DNA of 64,000 nucleotides from Mucilaginibacter sp. (GCF_028288225.1 NZ_JAQBOC010000031.1:62001-126000); one strand, 5' to 3'; positions 9,233 to 17,281 are shown, numbered from the stretch's first letter. Translations and numbers: made by a program. Notes: generated by a model from the letters alone, not told the origin.

Positions 9233-9925
9233 ATGACACCATTAGAAAACGAAATTACCGCGCTAAAAAAGGAATTGGTTAGCATGTGGATCTTAGTTCA
9301 GTCACAATTGAACAAGGCGAAAGATGCCATGGTACAATTTGATAAGGACCTTGCCCGCGAAGTTTTAATAAAAGAAAGACGGGTAAACTCTTTTGAGCTT
9401 AAGATTGACAGGGATTGTGAAAATATTTTCGCCCTGCATTGCCCTGTAGCGGTCGACCTAAGGTTTTTACTTGCAGCACTTAAAATAAACACCAACCTTG
9501 AGCGCATCGGCGATATTGCTGCCGGTATTGCGTTGTATGTGGTTGAATCGTCAGTAAACTTTGACATAAAGGCATTGGAAAGCACTTCGTTGCTGAGGAT
9601 GTATGAAGAGGCCGTTAATATTTTAATTGATACCCGTACAGCGTTTGAAAAAGAAGATACCGTACTGGCCCGCAGCATTTTTAAAAGAGATGATGTGCTT
9701 GATGCTATTAATGAAAGTGCCCCCGCAAGCGTTGCTGAGGTTATTAAAGCTGACTTGAATAGTATTCCTGAGGCGCTTTACATCTTGTCGGTAATCCGCA
9801 AGTTGGAACGTGTTGGCGATCAGGCTAAGAATATTGCAGAAGAGATTATATTTTATGTTGAAGCCAAGATCTTGAAACACCTGGAAAGCAGCAGCAGGAA
9901 GCTTGAAGGGGAAGAAGAAGATTAA
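9233..9925 (+). CDS. phoU: Phosphate signalling complex protein PhoU
   Basis: A 230-residue helical protein made of two three-helix bundles. ERRVNSFELKIDRDCENIFA followed by HCPVAVDLRFLLAALKINTN, then LERIGDIAAGIALYV, is the first metal-binding bundle (E/DxxxD pattern). The second repeat contains LSVIRKLERVGDQAKNIAEE. PhoU links Pst transport to the phosphate sensor kinase and limits uptake when phosphate is plentiful. It is last in the locus; no PhoR/PhoB pair is in the window. A strong hairpin at 10042-10065 ends transcription. Confidence 0.93.
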   Translation: MTPLENEITALKKELVSMWILVQSQLNKAKDAMVQFDKDLAREVLIKERRVNSFELKIDRDCENIFALHCPVAVDLRFLLAALKINTNLERIGDIAAGIALYVVESSVNFDIKALESTSLLRMYEEAVNILIDTRTAFEKEDTVLARSIFKRDDVLDAINESAPASVAEVIKADLNSIPEALYILSVIRKLERVGDQAKNIAEEIIFYVEAKILKHLESSSRKLEGEEED

Positions 9926-10227
9926 GGATTTCGGAATTCGGATGTTAGATTTCGGATTTTAATGATTTTCGGATTTAATAAATTACGATTTTAGATTTTT
10001 TTAAAGAGATTAATTAGGTTGATTGATTAATAAATGAGGGCAAGGCGGATAGTGATATCCGCCTTTGTTGTTGATAATAGTCCATATATAAAACTATCTC
10101 ATTGCGAGGTACGAAGCAATCGCGAACTATGCATTACGCATTACAGATTCTACACCGTTCTACCCGTTCTGTACAGTTTGCGGTTGCCTCCTCTAATCAG
10201 CGGATCGCAATTGCCAAAATGTTTCAA
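9926..10227. repeat. Spacer with GATTTCGG words and CATTGCGAGG dispersed repeat
   Basis: This 302-base spacer has no credible gene. It opens with GATTTCGG-type words (about 9926-9985) and a TTAGGTTGATTGATTAA word (about 10014-10030), then the phoU terminator. At 10100-10195 lies a degenerate inverted element: CATTGCGAGG..CGAAGCAATCGC on the left and TTTGCGGTTGCCTCCTC on the right. The CATTGCGAGG/GAAGCAATC sequence is a widespread dispersed repeat in bacterial genomes. The 75-codon ORF over it (10034-10261) is not believable. Confidence 0.6.
10042..10065 (+). terminator. Terminator after phoU
   Basis: A perfect 10-base-pair stem AAGGCGGATA / TATCCGCCTT with loop GTGA, followed by TGTTGTTG rather than a long T run. 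It lies 117 bases after the phoU stop. Confidence 0.7.
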
Positions 10228-11502
10228 TCACTTATTAAAAGGAACCTCATTAACCCAATGAAACCCACGCTTTAAAAGCGAGAAGTTTTTAGGATCCAGC
10301 TTGTGCACCCTGACGGATATTGAATCCTTCTTCCAGATACCCTTTAGTATCATTATATCAGGTTTTTCAAAAGTGTAGTTTAATGTGACAGCGTTATTTA
10401 CAACTATCTGGTGTTTTACGGTATCCATGGTTGCCGGGTAGAATTTTGTACTATCGTTCATCAGCTTAATTGTTATTCCATCGACATAGCTAATCCAAAA
10501 TTTACTCCAGCGCAAGGTATCGGTTGTTAGTGGTGGTAAAGTATCGTTGTTTTTTATAAAGCGTTCTACATTATAAATTCCGTAAAGCGGCGGTTTTTTT
10601 GCGTTATCGCCGTACTGTTTTGCTAGTGAAATGCTGTTAGCAAAATTAGAGAACAACGTAAAAGCTACTAACAAATATTTAATGGCAGCAAGTGTAATGT
10701 TTTTCCATTTAGCTTTAAAACGGTGTGGCGACAGGTTAGATGGCAGCGCCTCCCTGTTCCTGAAAAAAAAATTGATTAAACGGGTTGTATCCCTTATCAT
10801 TAAAAACAGGCACATAAAAACCAAAGCCGTTGAAAGTAATTTTACAGGCACATCAAAGCAATAATTAATGGCCATTATATTGCCTGCAACTACAAGCCCT
10901 ACAATTGCACCCAGCGTAGTGGTTTTACGGAAAAAAAGCAGGAGCCCCGCAATTAATTCGGCAAAGCCGGTAAAATAATTAAACCCAACAGAGTATCCCA
11001 TGTAGGTCCAGGCCAAGCCCATTGGCGACATGCTGCCAACAGGTTCTATTAACCGTCCAAATGATGGCGAGGGAAACTGCAGCTTAATAATTTTAGCACT
11101 GCCATAACTAACCATGGTAATTGCTACATAATAACGCACAATTACGGTAAGCCAGTAAAGCAGCTTGTTATAGTTGTGCGTTTTTCTGCCGGTTATTGAC
11201 CATATTATTGCACCAATAGCTGATAGTGTTGTAAGAAACAAAAGAATTACATAATCGTACGTGGTATCGCCGCTGCCGCCGGTAAATTCTGTTATTGGCC
11301 GGGACAGGTGCAGCACATGTTTTGCCAGCCAGGGGATAAGAGCGTGAAAAGGCGCTATGTAAAGATTGAATAACCCAAAAGTGAATGGCGCTACGGCATT
11401 AGGATTTAACAAAACATACAGAACAAAAAATATCATGAAAAAGCGGAAGGTAATTTTCTGGGCGGTTGACCAATATGCGGGTTCGGCTGTTAAGGTTGTC
11501 AT
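10228..11502 (-). CDS. DoxX-like integral membrane protein with C-terminal extracytoplasmic domain
   Basis: 424 residues. About seven or eight hydrophobic helices lie between residues 15 and 295. SYGSAKIIKLQFPSPSFGRL, GLAWTYMGYSVGFNYFTGFA and LLLFFRKTTTLGAIVGL resemble the DoxX/DoxD-type core of large Bacteroidota membrane proteins. The last 130 residues are hydrophilic (LPPLTTDTLRWSKFWISY; WKKDSISVRVHKLDPKNF) and probably form a beta-rich domain outside the membrane. Its function is not established. It is transcribed alone, convergent with phoU and divergent from the lipoprotein pair. Confidence 0.65.
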   Translation of the reverse strand: MTTLTAEPAYWSTAQKITFRFFMIFFVLYVLLNPNAVAPFTFGLFNLYIAPFHALIPWLAKHVLHLSRPITEFTGGSGDTTYDYVILLFLTTLSAIGAIIWSITGRKTHNYNKLLYWLTVIVRYYVAITMVSYGSAKIIKLQFPSPSFGRLIEPVGSMSPMGLAWTYMGYSVGFNYFTGFAELIAGLLLFFRKTTTLGAIVGLVVAGNIMAINYCFDVPVKLLSTALVFMCLFLMIRDTTRLINFFFRNREALPSNLSPHRFKAKWKNITLAAIKYLLVAFTLFSNFANSISLAKQYGDNAKKPPLYGIYNVERFIKNNDTLPPLTTDTLRWSKFWISYVDGITIKLMNDSTKFYPATMDTVKHQIVVNNAVTLNYTFEKPDIMILKGIWKKDSISVRVHKLDPKNFSLLKRGFHWVNEVPFNK

Positions 11503-11668
11503 AAAGTTTTTAGGTTGTCAAATTGTGATTATCAACTTCTAAAATAATGAAAGAAATAACAATGTTAATGGGAGGAACTAATATTTAGAATTATTTAACA
11601 TTTTTTTCATACCATGTAGCGAAATGGCTCATAATATCGTAATTAATTAGAAACCAGCTATAAACAAT

Positions 11669-12196
11669 ATGAAAACTAAATATTTACTATTAATTGGAAC
11701 AGGCGTAGCCTTATGTTTAAATGCCTGTAAAAAAAATGACGATAATAGCTCCAACGGCCAACTCGTTGGAAAATGGTATGAAAACAAGCTTGTGCTGCAT
11801 GAAATAACGGGCACTAATACCTTTCGTGATACTACTTTCACAAGCGCCGACTTTACCACTGACGATTATTTTCAATTTAACCCTAATAGCACTGCAGTTA
11901 TCTCTAAAAGCGGCACTTTTAGCTTTTCGGGCAAATCTACCGTTGAGCTGGCCAATAGACTTTATGATTTTGTAACCCACTACAACTATAAAATTAAGGA
12001 CTCGTTGATAACAATGACGCTAACAGATCTGATACCAACTGCAGTAACCGGCAGTGATAACTCAATTACCAGGATCGAGTCCATTGTTCAGCTGGATGCC
12101 AACCATTTAGTAATGCATATTGATATTATACCGCAGAGTTCAACAACCTATCCGCCGGGTTTAACTGCAACCGCTTATTTTACGAAGGAAAAATAA
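11669..12196 (+). CDS. Lipocalin-like lipoprotein, copy 1
   Basis: MKTKYLLLIGTGVALCLNAC is a lipoprotein signal with lipobox LNAC; the Cys at about 20 is followed by KKNDD. The domain starts LVGKWYENKLVLHEITGTN, the opening of small lipocalin-like beta-barrels in Bacteroidota, and ends IVQLDANHLVMHIDI with a final aromatic strand TAYFTKE. 175 residues. Ligand unknown. The paralogue follows after one base, so the two are one transcript. Confidence 0.7.
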   Translation: MKTKYLLLIGTGVALCLNACKKNDDNSSNGQLVGKWYENKLVLHEITGTNTFRDTTFTSADFTTDDYFQFNPNSTAVISKSGTFSFSGKSTVELANRLYDFVTHYNYKIKDSLITMTLTDLIPTAVTGSDNSITRIESIVQLDANHLVMHIDIIPQSSTTYPPGLTATAYFTKEK

Positions 12197-12197
12197 A

Positions 12198-12695
12198 ATG
12201 AAAAAATATTATCTATTGGCGATTTTTTGCATTGTGCTAGGATTAGCAGCATGCAAAAAAAATAATACAAGCCCCGCGAATCCAATTATTGGCAAATGGT
12301 ATGAAACCAAGCTAACAATACATGAATCTAACGGTACGGCTGTTGATCATGATACAACGTTTACGGGCAATTCATTTACTGCATCAGATTATGTTCAGTT
12401 TGATGCAAATAAAACAGCTGCAGTTTCGCAAAGCGGGATCTACACAATTACGGGCAAAGGCCAGGCAATTAGCGGGGGAACTATTGATGTATCATTAATA
12501 AACTACACCTATGAAATTTCGGATTCAACTTTAACATTAATGCCAGTGCTTCGTCATCCTACAAATGGAGGTGGCGGCAACGGAATGGAAAGTATAGTTC
12601 AGTTAGATGCCACTCATTTGGTTTTGCGCACCTATTACTATTCGCCGTTGCCTTTTAGCCATAGCGAAACCGCGTATTTTATAAAAAAGAGTTAG
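12198..12695 (+). CDS. Lipocalin-like lipoprotein, copy 2
   Basis: 165 residues, with lipobox LAAC at about residue 19 followed by KKNNT. GKWYETKLTIHESNGTAVDH, FTASDYVQFDANKTAAVSQS and ESIVQLDATHLVLRTY track copy 1 closely, so this is a tandem duplication. It lacks the second half of copy 1's middle loop. Its stop codon overlaps the stop codon of arsC on the other strand (TAG at 12693 and TAA read from 12694), so the transcripts collide at their ends. Confidence 0.7.
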   Translation: MKKYYLLAIFCIVLGLAACKKNNTSPANPIIGKWYETKLTIHESNGTAVDHDTTFTGNSFTASDYVQFDANKTAAVSQSGIYTITGKGQAISGGTIDVSLINYTYEISDSTLTLMPVLRHPTNGGGGNGMESIVQLDATHLVLRTYYYSPLPFSHSETAYFIKKS

Positions 12696-13111
12696 GGCTT
12701 TAAACAGCTTGCAATAAAATCTTTTGCGTAAGCTTTTATCAAATCACGTACTTTTCTAAACTCGTTCATTACCTGTTTAGCGTCCCCGCTTGCTTTTGCC
12801 GGATCGGGAAAGTTTTGGTGAAAGCGCCCAACATTACCGGGAAAGAACGGACAGGCCTCATTTGCGTTATCGCAAACAGTGATCACATAATCAAAGGGGA
12901 TGCTAATATATTCATCTACGTTATTTGAGGTATGCTTGCTAATGTCTATGCTGTCTTCGGCCATCACCTGTATAGCTTTTGGGTTTACACCATGTGTTTC
13001 AATACCTGCGCTATAAATGTTTGCTTTATCGCCCGCAAAATGCCTTAAATAGCCTTCTGCTATCTGGCTGCGGCAGCTGTTGCCTGTACAAAGCACCAGT
13101 ATGTTTTTCAT
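12692..13111 (-). CDS. arsC: Arsenate reductase, thioredoxin-coupled (LMW-phosphatase type)
   Basis: 139 residues. The P-loop CTGNSCRS holds catalytic Cys8 (CX5R with Arg14). The redox pair Cys80 and Cys87 lies in [14 protein letters not shown]. This three-cysteine set matches the thioredoxin-coupled ArsC of the plasmid pI258 type, which reduces arsenate to arsenite for export. FPDPAKASG carries the general acid Asp. It is last in a five-gene arsenic operon and overlaps acr3 by four bases (ATGA). Confidence 0.94.
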   Translation of the reverse strand: MKNILVLCTGNSCRSQIAEGYLRHFAGDKANIYSAGIETHGVNPKAIQVMAEDSIDISKHTSNNVDEYISIPFDYVITVCDNANEACPFFPGNVGRFHQNFPDPAKASGDAKQVMNEFRKVRDLIKAYAKDFIASCLKP

Positions 13112-14193
13112 GCGTTGATTGTTTTTATTTTTGTTGGATAATATTTTTTACGTAGCCAGAAAGCCACATTCACCAGCGCTATTAATGCCGGTACTTCAAC
13201 CAGCGGACCTATTACACCTGCAAAGGCCTCACCTGAATTTATCCCAAATACGCCAATAGCAACCGCTATAGCCAACTCAAAATTGTTGCCTGTAGCTGTA
13301 AATGCTATTGAGGTGCTGCGCGAGTAATCTGCACCAAATGATTTGCCGATAAAAAAGCTAAGCAGGAACATAATGGTAAAATATACCACCAATGGGATAG
13401 CAATGCGCACAACATCAAGCGGAATGTGGACTATCAAATTGCCTTTAAGGCTAAACATCACTACGATAGTGAACAGCAAAGCAATTAGTGTGATAGGGGA
13501 GATGAACGGAACATATTTATTTTGAAACCATTCTTCGCCTTTAAGTTTTATCAGCGCATAACGGCTGATTATTCCGGCCGCAAACGGGATGCCCAAATAG
13601 ATGCCAACACTTTTTGAAATTTGTAAAATGGTAATGTTAACCACCAGGCCTTTAAAACCAAAAAGCGGCGGCAATACGGTTATAAATACATAAGCATAAA
13701 CACTGTATAACAATACCTGGAAAATGCTGTTTAGCGCAATTAAGCCGGCTGCATACTCCCTGTTTCCTTCGGCCAGTTCATTCCAAACAACCACCATTGC
13801 AATGCACCTGGCAAGGCCAATTAATATCAGTCCGATCATATATTCAGGATAGGCATGTAAAAAGGTAATGGCTAAAACAAACATTAAAATTGGGCCGATG
13901 ATCCAATTAAGCACTAATGATGCACTTAATACTTTAGTATCTTTAAATACTTCGCCCATGTTTTCGTATTTCACTTTTGCCAGCGGCGGGTACATCATTA
14001 ATATCAATCCAATTGCCAATGGTATGTTGGTTGTGCCACTTGAATAAGAATTTATAAAGGCAGATGATGATGGAAAAAAGTACCCTTCAGCAACACCGAT
14101 AGCCATGGCTAGGAAGATCCACAAGGTTAAATAACGATCTAAAAAGCTCAGCTTTTTTCGTTCTGATGCCGGGGCATAATTATTTGCACACAT
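13108..14193 (-). CDS. acr3: Arsenite efflux transporter ACR3
   Basis: 361 residues, about ten membrane helices, of the bile acid/arsenite (BASS) superfamily. [37 protein letters not shown] (Cys130 is the conserved ACR3 cysteine), and [20 protein letters not shown] with the conserved late acidic residue are diagnostic. It exports arsenite using the proton gradient. It abuts arsN2 (stop and start share a base) and overlaps arsC. Confidence 0.94.
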   Translation of the reverse strand: MCANNYAPASERKKLSFLDRYLTLWIFLAMAIGVAEGYFFPSSSAFINSYSSGTTNIPLAIGLILMMYPPLAKVKYENMGEVFKDTKVLSASLVLNWIIGPILMFVLAITFLHAYPEYMIGLILIGLARCIAMVVVWNELAEGNREYAAGLIALNSIFQVLLYSVYAYVFITVLPPLFGFKGLVVNITILQISKSVGIYLGIPFAAGIISRYALIKLKGEEWFQNKYVPFISPITLIALLFTIVVMFSLKGNLIVHIPLDVVRIAIPLVVYFTIMFLLSFFIGKSFGADYSRSTSIAFTATGNNFELAIAVAIGVFGINSGEAFAGVIGPLVEVPALIALVNVAFWLRKKYYPTKIKTINA

Positions 14194-14627
14194 TATAATT
14201 TGTTAATAGATTTTAGCATCGCTATAGCCGATTGCGGGCAAACATGGCTAAACTCAGATGATTGCTTTACTTCGGGCGGCACATCTTCCCTGGTGATCTT
14301 TTGATAACCTTTCCGGGTAAAATAACCGGATGCTGTTTCTGTAAGCAGGTAAATGGCTTTTAGGTTTTTTGCAGCAGCGAGTTGTTCAATATGCAGCAGC
14401 AGTTCATTTGCTATGCCTTGATTACGGAAATTATTATCTACAGCAAGAGAACGCAATAGTCCATAATCGCCATAAATTTCTAAACCGATTACTCCTGTTA
14501 TTTCTTCATCCTGTTTGGTAACGGCAAAGTTTTCCAGTTGATCAGGCAGATCGGTAGCCGGCAGTTTTTCTGCTGTTAATAGAGCAATAATGCTTTCCCT
14601 GTATTTATCAGCTTGTTCTACTTTCAT
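14193..14627 (-). CDS. arsN2: ArsN2-like GNAT acetyltransferase
   Basis: 144 residues. GNAT core: [20 protein letters not shown], then [18 protein letters not shown] and [19 protein letters not shown], a C-terminus typical of the arsenic-operon acetyltransferase ArsN2. Family knowledge: ArsN1 proteins acetylate phosphinothricin-like or organoarsenical compounds; the ArsN2 substrate is not settled. Position between DUF6428 and acr3 supports an arsenic role. Confidence 0.85.
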   Translation of the reverse strand: MKVEQADKYRESIIALLTAEKLPATDLPDQLENFAVTKQDEEITGVIGLEIYGDYGLLRSLAVDNNFRNQGIANELLLHIEQLAAAKNLKAIYLLTETASGYFTRKGYQKITREDVPPEVKQSSEFSHVCPQSAIAMLKSINKL

Positions 14628-14639
14628 GAGTGTATTTTA

Positions 14640-15206
14640 TTAGCAGCAGCCACCGCCAGGTGTACAGCAGCTTTCAGCCGCAACGGCCAGGTTCTTTAAT
14701 TCAACTTTTGATTTTTCAATAGCCGGAGTGCAGCATTCTTCGCCGGTTGCTGTTGTCCCGCAGCTGCCACCGCGGCTGATTGCTTTACACTGAACAGTAT
14801 CCGGGCGAAGATCAACCAGCAGGTTATCGCCGCTTACAGTAATTTCATTAGGGTACATTTGCCGGGTATCAAACTCTGAATTACCGAATTCAATTTTTAC
14901 TGTTGCATTTGCATCCAATGGTAATAATTTTTCAACCACGTTTATAATTGATAATGCTTTGTCAACTTTCATGGCCCGTTCCTGTTGCCCGTCAGCAGGC
15001 TCCCAGAGCTGAACAATTACTTCCGTCCAGTTATTCATCACTCCGCCGCAATCAACGGAGGTGATAGGGGTTTGTTTAATTTCGGTAATGTGATAGGAGG
15101 CATCTACCCACTTGTTTTCTGCATATTGAAATTGCAGCTCTAAGCCGGGGTTTTGTAGCAATGCTGCTTTAAAAGCGCTCCAGTTTAATGATGTTGTATT
15201 GTTCAT
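14640..15206 (-). CDS. DUF6428 protein with cysteine-rich tail
   Basis: 188 residues. The first 130 match DUF6428, a family found in arsenic operons: LELQFQYAENKWVDASYHIT, ITSVDCGGVMNNWTEVIVQL, and MYPNEITVSGDNLLVDLRPD. The last 50 residues are unusual: CKAISRGGSCG, EECCTPAIE and ESCCTPGGGCC hold at least ten cysteines, including paired CCTP motifs and a terminal CC. This looks like a soft-metal or arsenite binding tail. Role (chaperone or buffer) is inference. It has its own ArsR-type operator at 15219-15234. Confidence 0.8.
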   Translation of the reverse strand: MNNTTSLNWSAFKAALLQNPGLELQFQYAENKWVDASYHITEIKQTPITSVDCGGVMNNWTEVIVQLWEPADGQQERAMKVDKALSIINVVEKLLPLDANATVKIEFGNSEFDTRQMYPNEITVSGDNLLVDLRPDTVQCKAISRGGSCGTTATGEECCTPAIEKSKVELKNLAVAAESCCTPGGGCC

Positions 15207-15218
15207 GGCTTTATATTT

Positions 15219-15234
15219 ATTGCAATATTACGAT
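15219..15234 (-). promoter_or_regulatory. Probable ArsR operator upstream of the DUF6428 gene
   Basis: ATTGCAATATTACGAT, an imperfect palindrome (12 of 16 symmetric) centred on AATATT and lying 13 bases upstream of the start codon. The same 16 bases, plus most of the following GRATGG, recur upstream of arsR at 15591. Two copies before two genes of the same operon argue for direct ArsR control of both. Confidence 0.75.
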
Positions 15235-15253
15235 GGATGGGGTCAATTTTTTT

Positions 15254-15583
15254 TTAACAGCAGTTAGGTTTCAAATCCGCTAAGTTTAAAAAGCCGTTTA
15301 GTTGTTCTTTGAATAGTACCCAGGCTTTTGGCTCAATGCAATAGCACACGCTTACGCCTTCAATGGTGCCCTGGATTAACCCGGCAGATTTTAACTCTTT
15401 TAAATGCTGGGATATGGTAGCCTGTGCCAGCCCAAGCTCGATAGAAAGATCGCCGCAGATGCAGGCGTTTGCTGCCATTATCTGCTGTAAAATGGCAATC
15501 CGGGCTGGGTGCGCCAATGCCTTAAGCATAATAGCCAGCCTGTTTTGCTCGTCGGTAAATATTTCTGTTTTAGTTAAGCCCAT
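15254..15583 (-). CDS. arsR: ArsR/SmtB family arsenic-responsive repressor
   Basis: 109 residues. The winged helix runs from ALAHPARIAILQQIM through LGLAQATISQHLKELKSAGL (recognition helix). The metal site is probably Cys41 and Cys43 (ANACICGDL), with extra cysteines at 80, 82 and the C-terminal pair 108-109. It should repress the ars operon and release DNA on arsenite binding. An operator copy overlaps its own leader. The gap to the DUF6428 gene (47 bases) contains the second operator. Confidence 0.92.
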   Translation of the reverse strand: MGLTKTEIFTDEQNRLAIMLKALAHPARIAILQQIMAANACICGDLSIELGLAQATISQHLKELKSAGLIQGTIEGVSVCYCIEPKAWVLFKEQLNGFLNLADLKPNCC

Positions 15584-15590
15584 ATATTAT

Positions 15591-15606
15591 ATTGCAATAT
15601 TACGAT
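15591..15606 (-). promoter_or_regulatory. Probable ArsR operator upstream of arsR
   Basis: A 16-base ATTGCAATATTACGAT identical to 15219-15234, starting 8 bases from the arsR start codon. It would cover the ribosome-binding and early transcribed region, so repression could act close to transcription start. Confidence 0.75.
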
Positions 15607-15666
15607 GAATGGTTGGGATTAGCAAATGTTTAATAATAAATGATCGTTGAAATTTATTGTTGATAT

Positions 15667-15750
15667 TTTTTAAGTCTATAGTATTATAAAATTAATTGTT
15701 TTTAAGGTTATAGTATTAATTAAAATTTGTTTTTTAATATTATAGTATTA
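15667..15750 (+). promoter_or_regulatory. Three direct repeats, 32-bp period, upstream of mobile mystery protein A
   Basis: TATAGTATTA occurs at 15677-15686, 15709-15718 and 15741-15750, each start exactly 32 bases after the last. Each copy is preceded by T5-6AA plus a few bases. 32 bases is about three helical turns, so bound proteins would lie on one face. The array ends 29 bases before the likely start of the HTH gene. It is probably the autoregulatory operator of this toxin-antitoxin-like pair; that is inference from position and periodicity. Confidence 0.75.
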
Positions 15751-15779
15751 AATTTGATATGGTTTTAAGTTTTAGTGTT

Positions 15780-16244
15780 ATGAAAGATAAAAAACAACAT
15801 TTATTAATTGAGCAAGTAGATAAAAAGCTGATGGTTTTTAAGCCAGCCGAAAATATGCTTGTTCCTTCAAAGGGATGGTTAAATGCTGTGCGGACATCTT
15901 TAAATATGACATTACAGCAATTAGGCCAGCGATTAAAAATTACACCCCAAAGTGTACGCGATCTGGAAATTCGTGAAGCAGAAGGTACAATAACCATTAA
16001 CAGATTGCGCGAAGCCGCAATGGCGATGGATCTGAAATTGGTATATGGTCTTGTCCCAATGGATGGGTCAATCGATAAAAAAATTGAAAAAAAAGCAACG
16101 GAGGTGGCAAGGAAAATAGTTTTAAGAACATCCGACTCGATGAAACTTGAAGACCAGGAAAATTCAAAAGAAAGAATAGAGAAAGCCATACATGAAAAAG
16201 CGGCTGAAATAATAGATGAACTACCTAAATACATATGGGAATAG
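15780..16244 (+). CDS. Mobile mystery protein A (HTH antitoxin-like)
   Basis: 154 residues from ATG 15780; an upstream ATG at 15759 adds seven residues. It begins MKDKKQHLLIEQVDKKLMVF. A HTH lies at about residues 42-95 (LNMTLQQLGQRLKITPQSVR; INRLREAAMAMDLKLVYG). MKLEDQENSKERIEKAI near the C-terminus is typical of the family named mobile mystery protein A. Its gene always accompanies a Fic-domain partner, and it is thought to bind DNA and probably neutralise that partner. It overlaps gene B by ten bases. Three 32-bp-spaced repeats precede it. Confidence 0.88.
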   Translation: MKDKKQHLLIEQVDKKLMVFKPAENMLVPSKGWLNAVRTSLNMTLQQLGQRLKITPQSVRDLEIREAEGTITINRLREAAMAMDLKLVYGLVPMDGSIDKKIEKKATEVARKIVLRTSDSMKLEDQENSKERIEKAIHEKAAEIIDELPKYIWE

Positions 16245-16837
16245 ACTTTGCTTATGAGGAAGGACAAACCCCTTTGGACGAAGAGGAAAAGGACGGGTTA
16301 CTTATTTCAACCGTAACTACCAGGGAAGAACTGGATGAATTTGAACAGTTGAATATTCAAAAAGCTATTGAGTGGACATTAAGAAGAAAATTTAAAAAAG
16401 AAAAGATCTTAACGGAAGATTTCATAAAAGCTTTGCATAAAAAAATGTTGGGCGATGTTTGGAGATGGGCTGGAACGTTCAGAAATTCAAACAAAAATAT
16501 CGGGGTTGATCGTTTCCAGATTAGAACCGAATTTAGGAAATTATTAGATGATACTAAATATTGGATTGAGCATCAAATATATGAACCTGACGAAATTGCC
16601 ATCCGTTTTAAACATCGGATCGTATCTATACATTGTTTTGCTAACGGAAATGGGCGGCATTCAAGGTTAATGGCTGATATCCTAATTGATCAGCTGTTTT
16701 CTTTGCCAGTCTATTCATGGGGAAGCTCTAACCTGGTTAAAGCAGATGAAATAAGGGCAGCGTATTTAACAGCTATCAGGCAGGCCGATATCGGCAATGT
16801 ACAACCGTTGATAGCTTTTTCAAGATCTTCAACTTGA
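16235..16837 (+). CDS. Mobile mystery protein B (Fic domain)
   Basis: 200 residues. It opens MGIDFAYEEGQTPLDEEEKD, the family's start. The Fic core runs from about residue 50, with the motif HCFANGNGRHSR: catalytic His, the Phe, and GNGR with trailing Arg. The usual Asp/Glu before GNGR is Asn here. Fic enzymes transfer AMP or related groups from nucleotides to proteins; whether this one AMPylates, and what target it has, is unknown. It is translationally coupled to protein A, consistent with toxin and antitoxin. Confidence 0.88.
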   Translation: MGIDFAYEEGQTPLDEEEKDGLLISTVTTREELDEFEQLNIQKAIEWTLRRKFKKEKILTEDFIKALHKKMLGDVWRWAGTFRNSNKNIGVDRFQIRTEFRKLLDDTKYWIEHQIYEPDEIAIRFKHRIVSIHCFANGNGRHSRLMADILIDQLFSLPVYSWGSSNLVKADEIRAAYLTAIRQADIGNVQPLIAFSRSST

Positions 16838-16870
16838 GTAATGTTCAGTTAATTCTAAAGTAATACGTAT

Positions 16871-17215
16871 TTAGCCACAGCACGAATCCCCAGCCTGTAT
16901 TGGCGGACACTTAACCGTACCATAACTGCAAAATACGCAGCAATCGCCGGGCAGAGGTTTTAAATGAGCCCGGCAGCCTTCGCAAATATAAAAATACTGA
17001 CAAGCATCAACAGGCATTATTTCGGCCTTCTGATACCCGCAGGCAGGGCAGGTGAGGGTGGACTGTAATTGAATTTCTTTTGCCATAAATGCCCCTAATT
17101 TAAATTCATGGTATCCCTCTTCAAAGGTATCCCGTTTGAATGTTCCTTTACAACCATATTCTCTATTGATAAAGTCATCAAGCTCAATAAGGTCATTGTT
17201 TTTCTTCGTAGACAT
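16871..17215 (-). CDS. GDCCVxC cysteine protein joined to an XRE-antitoxin-like N-terminus
   Basis: 114 residues in two parts. Residues 44-114 are a GDCCVxC protein: STLTCPACGYQKAEIMPVDA, YFYICEGCRAHLKPLPGDCC, then VFCSYGTVKCPPIQ. These zinc-ribbon-like proteins often occur near mercury or other metal resistance genes. Residues 1-43 (DDFINREYGCKGTFKRDTFE and EGYHEFKLG) look like the start of HigA/XRE-type antitoxins, ending before the HTH. ATG 17086 could start the GDCCVxC part alone. So this is either an in-frame fusion or a remnant read into a small gene. Confidence 0.75.
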   Translation of the reverse strand: MSTKKNNDLIELDDFINREYGCKGTFKRDTFEEGYHEFKLGAFMAKEIQLQSTLTCPACGYQKAEIMPVDACQYFYICEGCRAHLKPLPGDCCVFCSYGTVKCPPIQAGDSCCG

Positions 17216-17281
17216 TCAATCAAATATAACTAAAAATAGCTTTAATGGGCAACCTTATAATGATGATTATGTATTGCAAAC

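Noticed and set aside
10034..10261. 75-codon ORF on the plus strand
   Set aside because: It covers the phoU terminator and the CATTGCGAGG repeat and overlaps the end of the DoxX-like gene.
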